Shown piece by piece: positions 33,370 through 40,656 of a stretch of 53,683 bases of DNA; positions within the stretch are counted from its first letter, which is position 1; every line of letters starts with the position of its first letter. Location of the stretch: positions 1 to 53,683 of the forward strand of contig DASUKF010000016.1 of NCBI GenBank assembly GCA_036278875.1. Direction: 5' to 3'. The stretch is from JANWLD01 sp036278875. Lineage in GTDB: Bacteria; Patescibacteriota; Saccharimonadia; Saccharimonadales; 2-12-FULL-41-12. The notes under the pieces are model-generated. The model saw only the letters and a program-made list of their open reading frames with translations, searched no databases and was not told the origin of the DNA. The position numbers were made by a program, and so were the translations under genes.

Positions 33370-33873
33370 CTAAACCGTAGGCAGCTGGTCATCGTCGGAC
33401 GGAGGCGGAGTTGCCACGTCGGTATCCTGATTGTCGCTAGGAGCAGGAGGTATGACAGGGTCCTGACCTAAAGGATTTTCCGTTCCAACACCGGCATCGT
33501 CATTGCCGCCTATGGTTGTATCCTGAGTATCACCGGCCGGTTGTTCCTGGTCGGCGCTGGAAGTTTGTTGTTCTGCAGGCGGTGGAATGTCGTCAGCTTC
33601 AGCGGAATTATTATCGTCCGAAGCAGCGTCAAAAGAAGGTGCGCTGGGGGCAGGAGTGTCGGCTTGCGCGATTTCAGGCGGCGGTGATGGCGCTTCGGCC
33701 TGTGTGGGCTCAGAGGATAGGTCGGGCTGCATAGGCTGTGACGGCTGTCCGAGACCTGCGGCGGCGCCGACTACGGAAGAAGGGGTTACTACCGGTCCGC
33801 CGCTGGCGCTGTCATTCGGTGCATTTTGATCTTTTTTGCTTTTGAATATACTGAAGAGTTTGCTCAGAAACAT
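33370..33873 (-). CDS. Acidic, proline-rich disordered protein
   Basis: 167 residues. The first 16 (MFLSKLFSIFKSKKDQ) could form a short amphipathic, basic membrane-binding helix. The remaining 150 are almost wholly Pro, Ala, Ser, Asp, Gln, Glu and Gly with many PPP, PAP and SDD runs, so they are intrinsically disordered and strongly negative. AAGGAC lies before the ATG. The family is unknown. A membrane-associated spacer or surface tether is possible, but I cannot show it. Confidence 0.6.
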   Translation of the reverse strand: MFLSKLFSIFKSKKDQNAPNDSASGGPVVTPSSVVGAAAGLGQPSQPMQPDLSSEPTQAEAPSPPPEIAQADTPAPSAPSFDAASDDNNSAEADDIPPPAEQQTSSADQEQPAGDTQDTTIGGNDDAGVGTENPLGQDPVIPPAPSDNQDTDVATPPPSDDDQLPTV

Positions 33874-33954
33874 ATTTTGTCCTTAATTGGGTTTATATAT
33901 AAGTTTAAGATTACTGCTTTTGCTTATATCTTGCAATGTCCGGATACGCCCAGA

Positions 33955-33982
33955 TTGACTTTTTGCGGGAAATATCGATAAT
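33955..33982 (+). promoter_or_regulatory. Promoter of tRNA-Lys
   Basis: TTGACT (33955-33960), a 16-base spacer and GATAAT (33977-33982), ending 14 bases before the tRNA 5' end. Confidence 0.65.
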
Positions 33983-33996
33983 CTAAGAAGTTATTT

Positions 33997-34073
33997 GGGC
34001 CGTTAGCTCAGCTGGTTAGAGCACCTGCCTTTTAAGCAGGGTGTCCCGGGTTCGAGTCCCGGACGGCCCTCCA
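33997..34073 (+). tRNA. tRNA-Lys(TTT)
   Basis: A 77-base cloverleaf with encoded CCA. Acceptor GGGCCGT/ACGGCCC, D-stem GCTC/GAGC, anticodon loop CTTTTAA, T-stem CCGGG/CCCGG with loop TTCGAGT. All stems pair. Its last 21 bases are repeated exactly at 34232-34252. Confidence 0.97.
34053..34073 (+). repeat. tRNA-Lys 3' end, left copy of a 21-bp direct repeat
   Basis: Runs from the T-loop to the CCA of tRNA-Lys. An identical 21-mer occurs 179 bases downstream at 34232-34252. T-loop to CCA is the segment commonly used as an integration site by tyrosine recombinases. Confidence 0.85.
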
Positions 34074-34080
34074 AGCTGAT

Positions 34081-34104
34081 AGTCCATCCTTGTGGTGGAC
34101 TTTT
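34081..34104 (+). terminator. Terminator of tRNA-Lys
   Basis: AGTCCATC pairs with GGTGGACT (one G-U) around a CTTGT loop, followed by TTTT. It lies 7 bases past the CCA. Confidence 0.7.
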
Positions 34105-34132
34105 AGGTTGGAAAGATTTGAGTTTCGAACCC

Positions 34133-34145
34133 GGGTGTCCCGGGT
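34133..34145 (+). repeat. 13-bp copy of the tRNA-Lys variable region and T-stem
   Basis: GGGTGTCCCGGGT is identical to 34039-34051 of tRNA-Lys. Joined to the repeat at 34232-34252 it would rebuild the whole tRNA 3' half except for one T. Confidence 0.75.
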
Positions 34146-34231
34146 GAGGATTGCCAGGGGCAATCCGCAAGGAAATGTTCCGATGCAAGCTACGCTTGCA
34201 ATAGTGAACTTTCGGGCCTGCTGAAAGTAGG
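34146..34231 (+). other. Hairpin-rich insert splitting a tRNA-Lys 3'-half copy
   Basis: About 86 bases made almost entirely of consecutive stems with three-base loops: GGATTGCC/GGCAATCC (34148-34166, loop AGG), GGAA/TTCC (34171-34181, loop ATG), TGCAAGC/GCTTGCA (34184-34200, loop TAC), and GCCTGCT/AGTAGGC (34216-34232, one G-T, loop GAA). An alternative fourth stem is ACTTTC/GAAAGT. It has no coding potential. It could be a structured RNA, an extragenic palindrome cluster or the scar of an integrated element. Confidence 0.6.
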
Positions 34232-34252
34232 CGAGTCCCGGACGGCCCTCCA
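34232..34252 (+). repeat. tRNA-Lys 3' end, right copy of the 21-bp direct repeat
   Basis: Identical to 34053-34073, ending exactly at CCA. It is directly followed by a terminator-like hairpin, so this copy may mark the original end of the tRNA transcription unit. Confidence 0.85.
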
Positions 34253-34290
34253 TCCTCCATCGCTCCGTTTTTTACAGAGCTATGGAGGAT
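34252..34290 (+). terminator. Second terminator-like hairpin after the tRNA-Lys repeat
   Basis: ATCCTCCAT plus GCTC pairs with GAGC plus ATGGAGGAT, with one mismatch, around an 11-base loop; TTTAATTTTAT follows. The T-run is imperfect. Confidence 0.6.
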
Positions 34291-34318
34291 TTAATTTTAT
34301 AAAGACTATCGCTAATGC

Positions 34319-34347
34319 TTGCAGTCCCTTGGCGGCCATAATAATAT
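34319..34347 (+). promoter_or_regulatory. Promoter of the gene at 34357
   Basis: TTGCAG (34319-34324), a 17-base spacer and TAATAT (34342-34347), 9 bases before the ATG, so near-leaderless. Confidence 0.45.
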
Positions 34348-34356
34348 TCATTAGCA

Positions 34357-34908
34357 ATGGCAGATCCACAAATACCACTACCGGCCGCGGAAGAGTTAAG
34401 CCCTGAAGTCCTGGCAGATTTAGAAGGAATAATCGATAGATCTTTTTGTTCTGATCTGGATGATGAGCGCAAAGGCCGGCTTACCCAATTTGCGATTGAA
34501 AACCTTGATGCGGCGACCCTCAGGGAAATGACTCTGGATGCAGGAGCTACGATTAGAGACGCGCATGCACCTTTAGGTGCTTTCACACACCCAGGCTATG
34601 GGGGCGTAAACGTAGTAATTTCGCATAGGCAGTCACTTTTGGAGCACAGAGCCAAAAGATATATAGAAGAAGGAAATTTAGCCGGCGCGCTTGTAGCTGC
34701 CAGTATGTTTGACTTTGTCGGTAGAAATAAAATGCTTGCTGATGTCGCTGAAAGAGCCGTAGAAGACGAGAATGTTGATACCGGCAGGTTAGCACTTGAG
34801 GCTATGTATAAGTACGGTGAAGACTTTAAAGACCCTGATAGAGATAGGGCCGAAGAAGCTCTCGCCGAAATATCCGATGAAGCATCAGGCGAAACTCCTG
34901 AGCAATAA
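34357..34908 (+). CDS. Hypothetical soluble acidic protein
   Basis: 183 residues, not recognised. It looks all-helical and acidic, with an Ala/Glu-rich second half (LAGALVAASMFDFVGRNKML, then LALEAMYKYGEDF). The alternating helices resemble a short helical repeat but I cannot define a unit. No membrane segments. It ends directly against the stop of the convergent gene at 34909 with no spacer. Confidence 0.6.
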   Translation: MADPQIPLPAAEELSPEVLADLEGIIDRSFCSDLDDERKGRLTQFAIENLDAATLREMTLDAGATIRDAHAPLGAFTHPGYGGVNVVISHRQSLLEHRAKRYIEEGNLAGALVAASMFDFVGRNKMLADVAERAVEDENVDTGRLALEAMYKYGEDFKDPDRDRAEEALAEISDEASGETPEQ

Positions 34909-35997
34909 TTAGAAATCTTCGCTTAGGTGGTAGGCTTCACGGTAGCGTTGCTTTAGTTCAAAATAACGAAATTTGTAATTTTCCCAGAACTTTTCATATT
35001 CTTTCCGTCCGACAAGGTTATAGATATATTCCATATCCGGTCTTAATTTATCTCGGCTATCGTAAAAACTTAATGGCTCGCTATTTTCATAAGTAACTTC
35101 GCCCAAACGTAATTTATCGTTACCATATGATTCAAAGCTACCATTATATGGAACCGGAGAATGAGTCTTAGCATTAACAATTAGCCGCATATTGTCCTTA
35201 TAAATTACATCTCGCTCAAAAACTACTTCCGCTATGTCCTCCAGCACTTGTAAGGCCATTCCTCGTATAGCGTTAAAAGTTTCTTCTGTCGGACCGCCAA
35301 TGGTTAGATAACCTGTTGGATTATGTATGTAGTTGCCTTCAAAATTGATGTCAGCCAGTACAAAGAGATGCGAAACTGCATACTTGAATGCTCCGATTAA
35401 ATCAGCATCTTGCGATGTGAGGAACTTATCGGCCTCATTAGATAATGTTTCAGTATTGAAAAGCTGGGGTCTTTTGTATTTAGCCAAGGTTAATTTTAGT
35501 TTTTTTATTTCCGCTGGATACCTTCTTTCCAGAACTTTCCAAAGGGAAATAAGTTTTGTATCGGAAATTTTTATAGGATCCTGTGCCACCACATATTCGA
35601 TTATGGAGAAATCGTCATTGAAGAATTTCTCAAAGAGGTTGCGAAGAAAATCCATTTTCAAATTATTATCGATCATCATTATTTTTTTCTGCTTCTCATT
35701 CTTTGCGTTCCATTTTAGGGCAATATTAAGAGCGCTCACTAGATATAATCTGGGTCTGGCGTTCTGTTTTCTTGCAACTTCCACTGCTGGTAGAAAATAA
35801 CTTGCCAAACGGGCATTTAATTTGGAGTCTAAATCGCCTTCTTCCAAGCCATTTCGAGAAAATCTGAAAGCTGGCTCGTTGAATCCAATAAGAAAATCTC
35901 TGCCGCCGGCGTCCAGTTTAGTTTTGTTCAAGTTCTGTCTGGATATGACAATATCCTTTTTTGGTTTGGCTGGTTTTTTGTGTAATAAAGTGGGCAT
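34909..35997 (-). CDS. Hypothetical protein, AT-rich
   Basis: 362 residues, not recognised. A basic N-terminal tail (residues 1-30) leads to an alpha/beta-looking part (RPRLYLVSALNIALKWN, KKIMMIDNNLKMDFLRNLFE, FSIIEYVVAQDP). A C-terminal half follows with IHNPTGYLTIGGPTEE and many aromatic residues. Codon use is clearly more AT-rich than in flanking genes, hinting at transfer or relaxed expression. It has no clear Shine-Dalgarno; TATTGT and TAGAAT lie 20-30 bases upstream. It sits next to the tRNA-Lys repeat region. Confidence 0.6.
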   Translation of the reverse strand: MPTLLHKKPAKPKKDIVISRQNLNKTKLDAGGRDFLIGFNEPAFRFSRNGLEEGDLDSKLNARLASYFLPAVEVARKQNARPRLYLVSALNIALKWNAKNEKQKKIMMIDNNLKMDFLRNLFEKFFNDDFSIIEYVVAQDPIKISDTKLISLWKVLERRYPAEIKKLKLTLAKYKRPQLFNTETLSNEADKFLTSQDADLIGAFKYAVSHLFVLADINFEGNYIHNPTGYLTIGGPTEETFNAIRGMALQVLEDIAEVVFERDVIYKDNMRLIVNAKTHSPVPYNGSFESYGNDKLRLGEVTYENSEPLSFYDSRDKLRPDMEYIYNLVGRKEYEKFWENYKFRYFELKQRYREAYHLSEDF

Positions 35998-36095
35998 CTG
36001 AATAACTAACTTACTTTAATTCTACAATACATAACCGGCAGACAGAGACAAAGACATGATTTTAATTTTACGGGCAATTCTAATATAGTTTAGTT

Positions 36096-36812
36096 ATGCC
36101 AGCCATAAGCATAAACGGTCTGTCGGTAAATTTAGCCGGCAAGAACGTATTGCATGACGTATCCGTTGAAATACCCGAGGGAAAGATAGTAGGTCTTCTC
36201 GGACCTTCCGGCGCCGGCAAGACCAGCCTTATAAAAACTTTACTGGGACTAAGAAAAATATCCGGGGGCACCATTTCCGTACTGGGACTTCCCGCCGGCA
36301 ATTCGAAATTGCGGTCCAAAATAGGTTATATGAGCCAGGACCTTTCCGTATATACGGACCTGACCGTCTGGGAGAATATGGACTATTTCTCCGTATTGGT
36401 CAGAGCGGAGAAACACCAGGCGGAATCTATACTGAAACAACTGGAACTGTTCAAGCTGAAAGATAATCTGGTAAGCAACCTTTCCGGCGGCCAAAAGGCT
36501 CGGGTGTCGTTGGCAATCGCCTTGCTTGGCAAACCCGAACTGCTTCTTTTGGACGAGCCTACGGTAGGTCTGGACCCGGTCCTGCGCCGCACACTTTGGG
36601 AAGAGTTCAGGCGTCTGGCCGGCAAAGGCATGACTGTCATAATCACCAGTCATGTTATGGATGAGGCCGAAAAATGCAACGAGATATTGTTCATACGGGA
36701 CGGACGGCTTCTTATATCGGGAACTAAAGATGAAATATTCAAGAAAACCGGAGCTTCCGACATGGAACAGGCTTTTCTGGAGCTTTCAAAAGGCGGGTAC
36801 GATGAGTCTTAG
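36096..36812 (+). CDS. ABC-2 type exporter, ATP-binding subunit
   Basis: 238 residues. Walker A GPSGAGKT (36-43), Q-loop MSQDLSVYTDLTVWENMDYF, signature LSGGQKARV, Walker B LLLLDEP, and the H-loop ITSHVMDEAEKC. The layout is that of ABC-2 (DrrA/NatA-like) exporters. The permease gene overlaps its 3' end by 11 bases. TATAGT (36084-36089) lies 6 bases before the ATG. Substrate unknown; drug, lipid or polysaccharide are usual for the type. Confidence 0.92.
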   Translation: MPAISINGLSVNLAGKNVLHDVSVEIPEGKIVGLLGPSGAGKTSLIKTLLGLRKISGGTISVLGLPAGNSKLRSKIGYMSQDLSVYTDLTVWENMDYFSVLVRAEKHQAESILKQLELFKLKDNLVSNLSGGQKARVSLAIALLGKPELLLLDEPTVGLDPVLRRTLWEEFRRLAGKGMTVIITSHVMDEAEKCNEILFIRDGRLLISGTKDEIFKKTGASDMEQAFLELSKGGYDES

Positions 36813-37539
36813 ACGTACGCTGGCAACGGCCGCGAGAGTGTTGAAACTGCTTAAGCATGACCATAGGACCATAGGGCTTATATTGTTTGTCCCCAGCGTG
36901 CTGATAACGATACTTTATTATGCTTTTGAAGACTCCTCGCTTATTTTCGACGGCATCGCCCCGATTTTGCTCGGTATCCTGCCTTTCACTTTGATGTTCA
37001 TAATTACCTCGGTAGCTGTTTTACGCGAAAGGACCTCGGGGGCGCTGGAAAGACTGCTGACCCTGCCTATATCCAGGCTGGATATATTGTTGGGCTACGG
37101 CATCGCATTTGCACTGCTGGCACTGCTGCAGGCGGCTATAGCCAGCTACGTCATAATAGGGCTCTTAGGCGTGGAAGTAGCGGGCAGTATAGCGAGTTTG
37201 CTGATAGTCGCGGTCATGGCCGGAGTGCTTGGCATGTCACTCGGGCTGTTCTTTAGTTCTTTTGCCAGGAATGAATTCCAGGCGGTACAGTTTATGCCGG
37301 CTTTCGTATTGCCGCAGTTTCTTACCTGCGGGCTGTTTGTACCACGAGAACAGATGGCGCTTTTACTTCAATATTTTTCGGATGTCATGCCGATAACTTA
37401 CGTTGTTAAAGCGATGAAGGAAGTCCAGGTTAATCCGTCATGGAGCCATGAACTATCCTTGGACTTGTTGATAATAGCGGGCTTTGTAATAATTTCGCTT
37501 CTGCTGGGCGCATTGTCACTTCGCCGCAAGGCCGCATAG
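36802..37539 (+). CDS. ABC-2 type exporter, permease subunit
   Basis: 245 residues with six helices. The ATG at 36802, inside the end of the ATPase gene, is chosen since the longer frame only reads through the ATPase in another frame. RERTSGALERLLTLPISRLD is the ABC-2 membrane family signature after helix 2, and ITYVVKAMKEV lies in the extracytoplasmic loop before the last helix. It forms the exporter with the gene at 36096. Confidence 0.9.
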   Translation: MSLRRTLATAARVLKLLKHDHRTIGLILFVPSVLITILYYAFEDSSLIFDGIAPILLGILPFTLMFIITSVAVLRERTSGALERLLTLPISRLDILLGYGIAFALLALLQAAIASYVIIGLLGVEVAGSIASLLIVAVMAGVLGMSLGLFFSSFARNEFQAVQFMPAFVLPQFLTCGLFVPREQMALLLQYFSDVMPITYVVKAMKEVQVNPSWSHELSLDLLIIAGFVIISLLLGALSLRRKAA

Positions 37540-37569
37540 TAACTCTGATGCTCTAAGAAGTAGACATGG

Positions 37570-37575
37570 TATAAT
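37570..37575 (+). promoter_or_regulatory. -10 box of yebC
   Basis: Exact TATAAT with 8 bases to the ATG; no Shine-Dalgarno and no -35 box seen. Confidence 0.55.
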
Positions 37576-37583
37576 TAACAGAT

Positions 37584-38315
37584 ATGGCAGGACATAGCAA
37601 ATGGGCAAAGATTCACCGCGGCAAAGCGGTAGAAGACGCTAAGCGCGGCGCGATATTTACTAAATTAGGCAATGCAATAGCGATAGCGGCCCGCGCCGGG
37701 GATGACCCGGACCTTAATTTCTCGCTCAGGCTGGCTATAGACAAGGCCAAACAATCAAACATGCCGGCCAGCAATATTCAGCGCGCTATAGACCGCGGCA
37801 GCGGCAAACTTGGCGGCGCGCAGATACAGGAAGTCATGTATGAGGGCTATGGTCCCGGCGGAGCGGCCGTACTTGTTGAGTGCGCGACCGATAATATAAA
37901 CCGGACTTATCCGGCAGTCAGACTGGCTTTTACCAAACATGGCGGCAACATGGCCGAGAAGGGTGCCGTGGCTTTCCAGTTTACGCGCAAGGGCGTTATA
38001 ACCGTTGAAGGGACAGGCGAAGAGCAGCTATTGACTATTCTGGATTCAGGAGCGGATGATGCTTCGGAAGAAGACGGCGAGACCATCGTCTATACCGATC
38101 CGAAGAAGCTGGCTCAGGTTCGTGACAATTTGAAAGTAGCCGGCCTTAAGGTTAAAGAAGCTGAATTGTCTTATGAACCGAACAACCTGATAACGGTTGA
38201 GGACCGGTCGGCCGCAGGCAAATTGATAAGACTTATGGACGCTTTAGACGATGTCGATGAAGTGACCAAGACCCATGTTAACTTCGATATTCCGCAGGAA
38301 TTTATCGAATCCTGA
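37584..38315 (+). CDS. yebC: YebC/PmpR family protein (TACO1-like)
   Basis: 243 residues. MAGHSKWAKIHRGKAVEDAK, then RGAIFTKLGNAI, NLRLA-like LNFSLRLAIDKAKQSNMP and IQRAIDRGSGK form the family N-terminus. YEGYGPGGAAVLVECATDN and AFTKHGGNM follow. The family acts as a translation factor relieving ribosome stalling at proline runs, and some members were described as transcription regulators. Being close upstream of ruvCAB is a widely conserved context. Confidence 0.95.
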   Translation: MAGHSKWAKIHRGKAVEDAKRGAIFTKLGNAIAIAARAGDDPDLNFSLRLAIDKAKQSNMPASNIQRAIDRGSGKLGGAQIQEVMYEGYGPGGAAVLVECATDNINRTYPAVRLAFTKHGGNMAEKGAVAFQFTRKGVITVEGTGEEQLLTILDSGADDASEEDGETIVYTDPKKLAQVRDNLKVAGLKVKEAELSYEPNNLITVEDRSAAGKLIRLMDALDDVDEVTKTHVNFDIPQEFIES

Positions 38316-38355
38316 GCCGTTGGTTATATTACTACGCGATTAAGCTAAAAAGTAC

Positions 38356-38383
38356 TTGTTTTATGATTGCCGTGGAGTATAGT
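38356..38383 (+). promoter_or_regulatory. Promoter of the PiT transporter gene
   Basis: TTGTTT (38356-38361), a 16-base spacer and TATAGT (38378-38383). The leader of about 35 bases holds GGGAGG at 38407-38412. Confidence 0.5.
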
Positions 38384-38425
38384 TAGGCAAGGTATGACAG
38401 TGCTTTGGGAGGCAAAGGCGTAACT

Positions 38426-39553
38426 ATGGACCTGACTTTAGTTACGGTCGTTATCCTGGCACTCTTTTTTGATTTTACAAACGGTTTTCATGATACCGCC
38501 AATGCTATTGCTACAAGCGTCGCTACCAAAGCGGTGCCGCCCAAGGTTGCCGTGGCCGGCGCGGCCGTATTGAACTTCCTGGGCGCCTTTCTGTCGCTCA
38601 ATGTAGCGGCAACAATCGCCAAGGGCATAGTAGACTCAGGTGCTATAACACTGCACATTATCCTGGCGGGTATAGTAGGCGCCATAGTCTGGAATCTGAT
38701 AAGCTGGCGGTTCGGCCTGCCGACCAGTTCTTCACATGCTCTTATCGGCGGCGTGGCCGGCGCGGCCATAAGCGCTTCAGGTTTCGGAGTAATCCAGTGG
38801 GGAGGACTACGGGAAAAAGTTCTAGTGCCTTCATTCGTGTCTCCCATAGCAGGACTGATTATCGCGGGTCTGCTTATGTTCATAATCTATCAATTGATAA
38901 AGAAAAGGTCCCCTGAAAAAGTAGATAATGTTTTCAAAAAGCTGCAGATAGTTTCCGGCGGCCTGGTTGCGTTCACGCATGGTACTAATGACGCCCAGAA
39001 AACTATGGGCATAATAGCTCTGGCTTTGATTGCTACACATCCCTCAGCACAGTTCCACATTCCTTTATGGGTGATAGTAAGCTCGGCCCTGGCCATGGCT
39101 GCAGGTACTTATGCCGGCGGCTGGCGCATCATCCATACCCTTGGGCATAGGGTAGTAAAACTGAAGCCGGCCCAGGGCTTCGCCGCGGAAACATCAACGG
39201 CTGCCATATTGTGGTTTACGGCGCACCTCGGTTTTCCCGTTTCGACGACACACACCATAAGCGGCTCCATACTGGGGGCTGGGACGGCCCATAGGCATTC
39301 GCCGGTGCAGTGGGGTGTAGTTCGTAGTATCCTGCTGGCTTGGTTCATTACAATACCCTGTGCAGCCCTGGTCGGAGCCTTCATGGACGTCGTTTCGAAT
39401 CTGCCGGGAGGAATACCGGTCGTGTTCAGCCTGGCTGTAGTAATTTCCGGAATGATATTCGTTACCCGTAATTGGAAGTGGGAAAGCCTGGCCCAGGTCA
39501 AGGCAAGACTGAGTCCTTTGGGCCTGGTGCGGCGGGCTGCTCCCAAGCTGTAA
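38426..39553 (+). CDS. PiT-family inorganic phosphate transporter
   Basis: 375 residues from the ATG at 38426; an upstream TTG at 38405 would add seven residues and overlap the Shine-Dalgarno region. The two PiT repeats are clear: FDFTNGFHDTANAIATSVAT near the start, and VAFTHGTNDAQKTMGIIALA in the middle, with GLPTSSSHALIGG and GFPVSTTHTISGSILGAG. It takes up metal-phosphate with protons or sodium. About ten helices are expected. It lies between yebC and ruvC. Confidence 0.93.
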   Translation: MDLTLVTVVILALFFDFTNGFHDTANAIATSVATKAVPPKVAVAGAAVLNFLGAFLSLNVAATIAKGIVDSGAITLHIILAGIVGAIVWNLISWRFGLPTSSSHALIGGVAGAAISASGFGVIQWGGLREKVLVPSFVSPIAGLIIAGLLMFIIYQLIKKRSPEKVDNVFKKLQIVSGGLVAFTHGTNDAQKTMGIIALALIATHPSAQFHIPLWVIVSSALAMAAGTYAGGWRIIHTLGHRVVKLKPAQGFAAETSTAAILWFTAHLGFPVSTTHTISGSILGAGTAHRHSPVQWGVVRSILLAWFITIPCAALVGAFMDVVSNLPGGIPVVFSLAVVISGMIFVTRNWKWESLAQVKARLSPLGLVRRAAPKL

Positions 39554-39586
39554 ACCCAACCGCCTGCATGATATGCTTAAGGCCGT

Positions 39587-40063
39587 ATGCGTATAATCGG
39601 TATTGACCCCGGGACGGGAATAGTCGGTTTCGGAATCATTGAATCCGAGTCCGGTAAATTCAGGTTGCTGGATGGCGGCGTAATCAGAACCCCGGCGAAA
39701 GAGCAGGATTCAAAACGGCTTAAGACGATATATGACGAGCTTGCCAGCATTATCGAACATAATAAACCGGAGGTAATGGCGGTTGAGAAGCTGTTCTTTG
39801 CACGCAATGTGACTACAGCAATGAGCGTATCACAGGCCAGAGGAGTAATTTTGCTGTGCGGCGAGCAGAGCAGCCTGCCCGTATTCGAATATACGCCGCT
39901 TCAGATAAAACAGGCTGTCACGGGCTACGGCAAGGCCGAGAAACCCCAGGTACAGGAAATGGTCCGTACCATACTGAAGCTCAAGGAAATACCTAAACCG
40001 GATGACTGTGCCGATGCGCTGGCGGTAGCCATAACCCATGCTATGACCGCCAATTTCGCTTGA
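39587..40063 (+). CDS. ruvC: Holliday junction endonuclease RuvC
   Basis: 158 residues. MRIIGIDPGTGIVGFGIIE has the first catalytic Asp, AVEKLFFARNVTTAMSVSQARG the second acidic residue, and PDDCADALAVAITHA the C-terminal catalytic acidic pair. It resolves Holliday junctions with RuvAB. TATGCT (39572-39577) lies 9 bases before the ATG. Confidence 0.96.
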   Translation: MRIIGIDPGTGIVGFGIIESESGKFRLLDGGVIRTPAKEQDSKRLKTIYDELASIIEHNKPEVMAVEKLFFARNVTTAMSVSQARGVILLCGEQSSLPVFEYTPLQIKQAVTGYGKAEKPQVQEMVRTILKLKEIPKPDDCADALAVAITHAMTANFA

Positions 40064-40068
40064 AAATG

Positions 40069-40074
40069 TATAAT
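40069..40074 (+). promoter_or_regulatory. -10 box of ruvA
   Basis: Exact TATAAT with 9 bases to the ruvA ATG and no Shine-Dalgarno. Confidence 0.55.
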
Positions 40075-40083
40075 ACTTAAAGA

Positions 40084-40656
40084 ATGATTGCATATTTGGA
40101 CGGAGTGATCCGCGACAAACAACTTGCCCAGGTCGTCGTAGATGTAGGCGGCGTAGGCTACGGAGTGTATGTGACCAACGAAGATCTTGAGCTTCTGGAG
40201 CTTGATAAGCCTGCAAAACTGTTCATATTCGAGTATATACGGGAGCAGCAGCATGACCTTTTCGGATTCTCAAAAAAGCCTACCAAAGCTTTGTTTGAGA
40301 AGCTGCTGGAAGTCAACGGTGTCGGACCCAAGATGGCACTTAACATGTTAAGTATAGGTTCGGTTGAAAACCTGAAAAAAGCCATAGCCGAAGGCGACTT
40401 GCTATTCATACAGGGTGCCAGCGGCGTAGGGAAAAGGGTAGCCGAGAGGGTCGTGGTTGATTTAAAGGACAAGGTAGGTCTGCTTTCTTCTGATTCGGCG
40501 ACCGATTTCCTTCATGTTTCGTCGGATGACGAAGCGGTACAGGCTCTTATCGGTCTTGGCTTCAGCAGTATAGAAGCCGCCAAAGCCCTGGCCGGAGTCG
40601 ATAAAGGTCTACCGGCGGAAGAGAAAGTCAGACAGGCATTGAAGGTAAGAAACTGA
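40084..40656 (+). CDS. ruvA: Holliday junction branch migration protein RuvA
   Basis: 190 residues. The OB-fold N-terminus is MIAYLDGVIRDKQLAQVVVD with VGGVGYGVYV, followed by the two helix-hairpin-helix motifs (EVNGVGPKMALNML, IQGASGVGKRVAERVVVDLK) and the C-terminal UBA-like domain III (AVQALIGLGFSSIEAAKAL). It binds the junction and recruits RuvB, whose ATG overlaps its stop by one base. Confidence 0.96.
   Translation: MIAYLDGVIRDKQLAQVVVDVGGVGYGVYVTNEDLELLELDKPAKLFIFEYIREQQHDLFGFSKKPTKALFEKLLEVNGVGPKMALNMLSIGSVENLKKAIAEGDLLFIQGASGVGKRVAERVVVDLKDKVGLLSSDSATDFLHVSSDDEAVQALIGLGFSSIEAAKALAGVDKGLPAEEKVRQALKVRN

Noticed and set aside
34146..34231. CRISPR-like or group I intron explanation for the tRNA insert
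   Set aside because: There are no repeated spacers, and the insert is far too short for a group I intron and lacks its core elements.
34003..34260. Minus-strand reading frames containing RDSNPGHPA-like sequence across tRNA-Lys and its repeat
   Set aside because: These are translations of the tRNA T-arm and acceptor on the wrong strand, a known source of false hypothetical proteins. The tRNA and hairpins explain the region.
36652..36801. Extension of the ABC permease upstream to 36652
   Set aside because: That part reads the ATPase gene in another frame. The ATG at 36802 gives the normal ABC-2 permease N-terminus.
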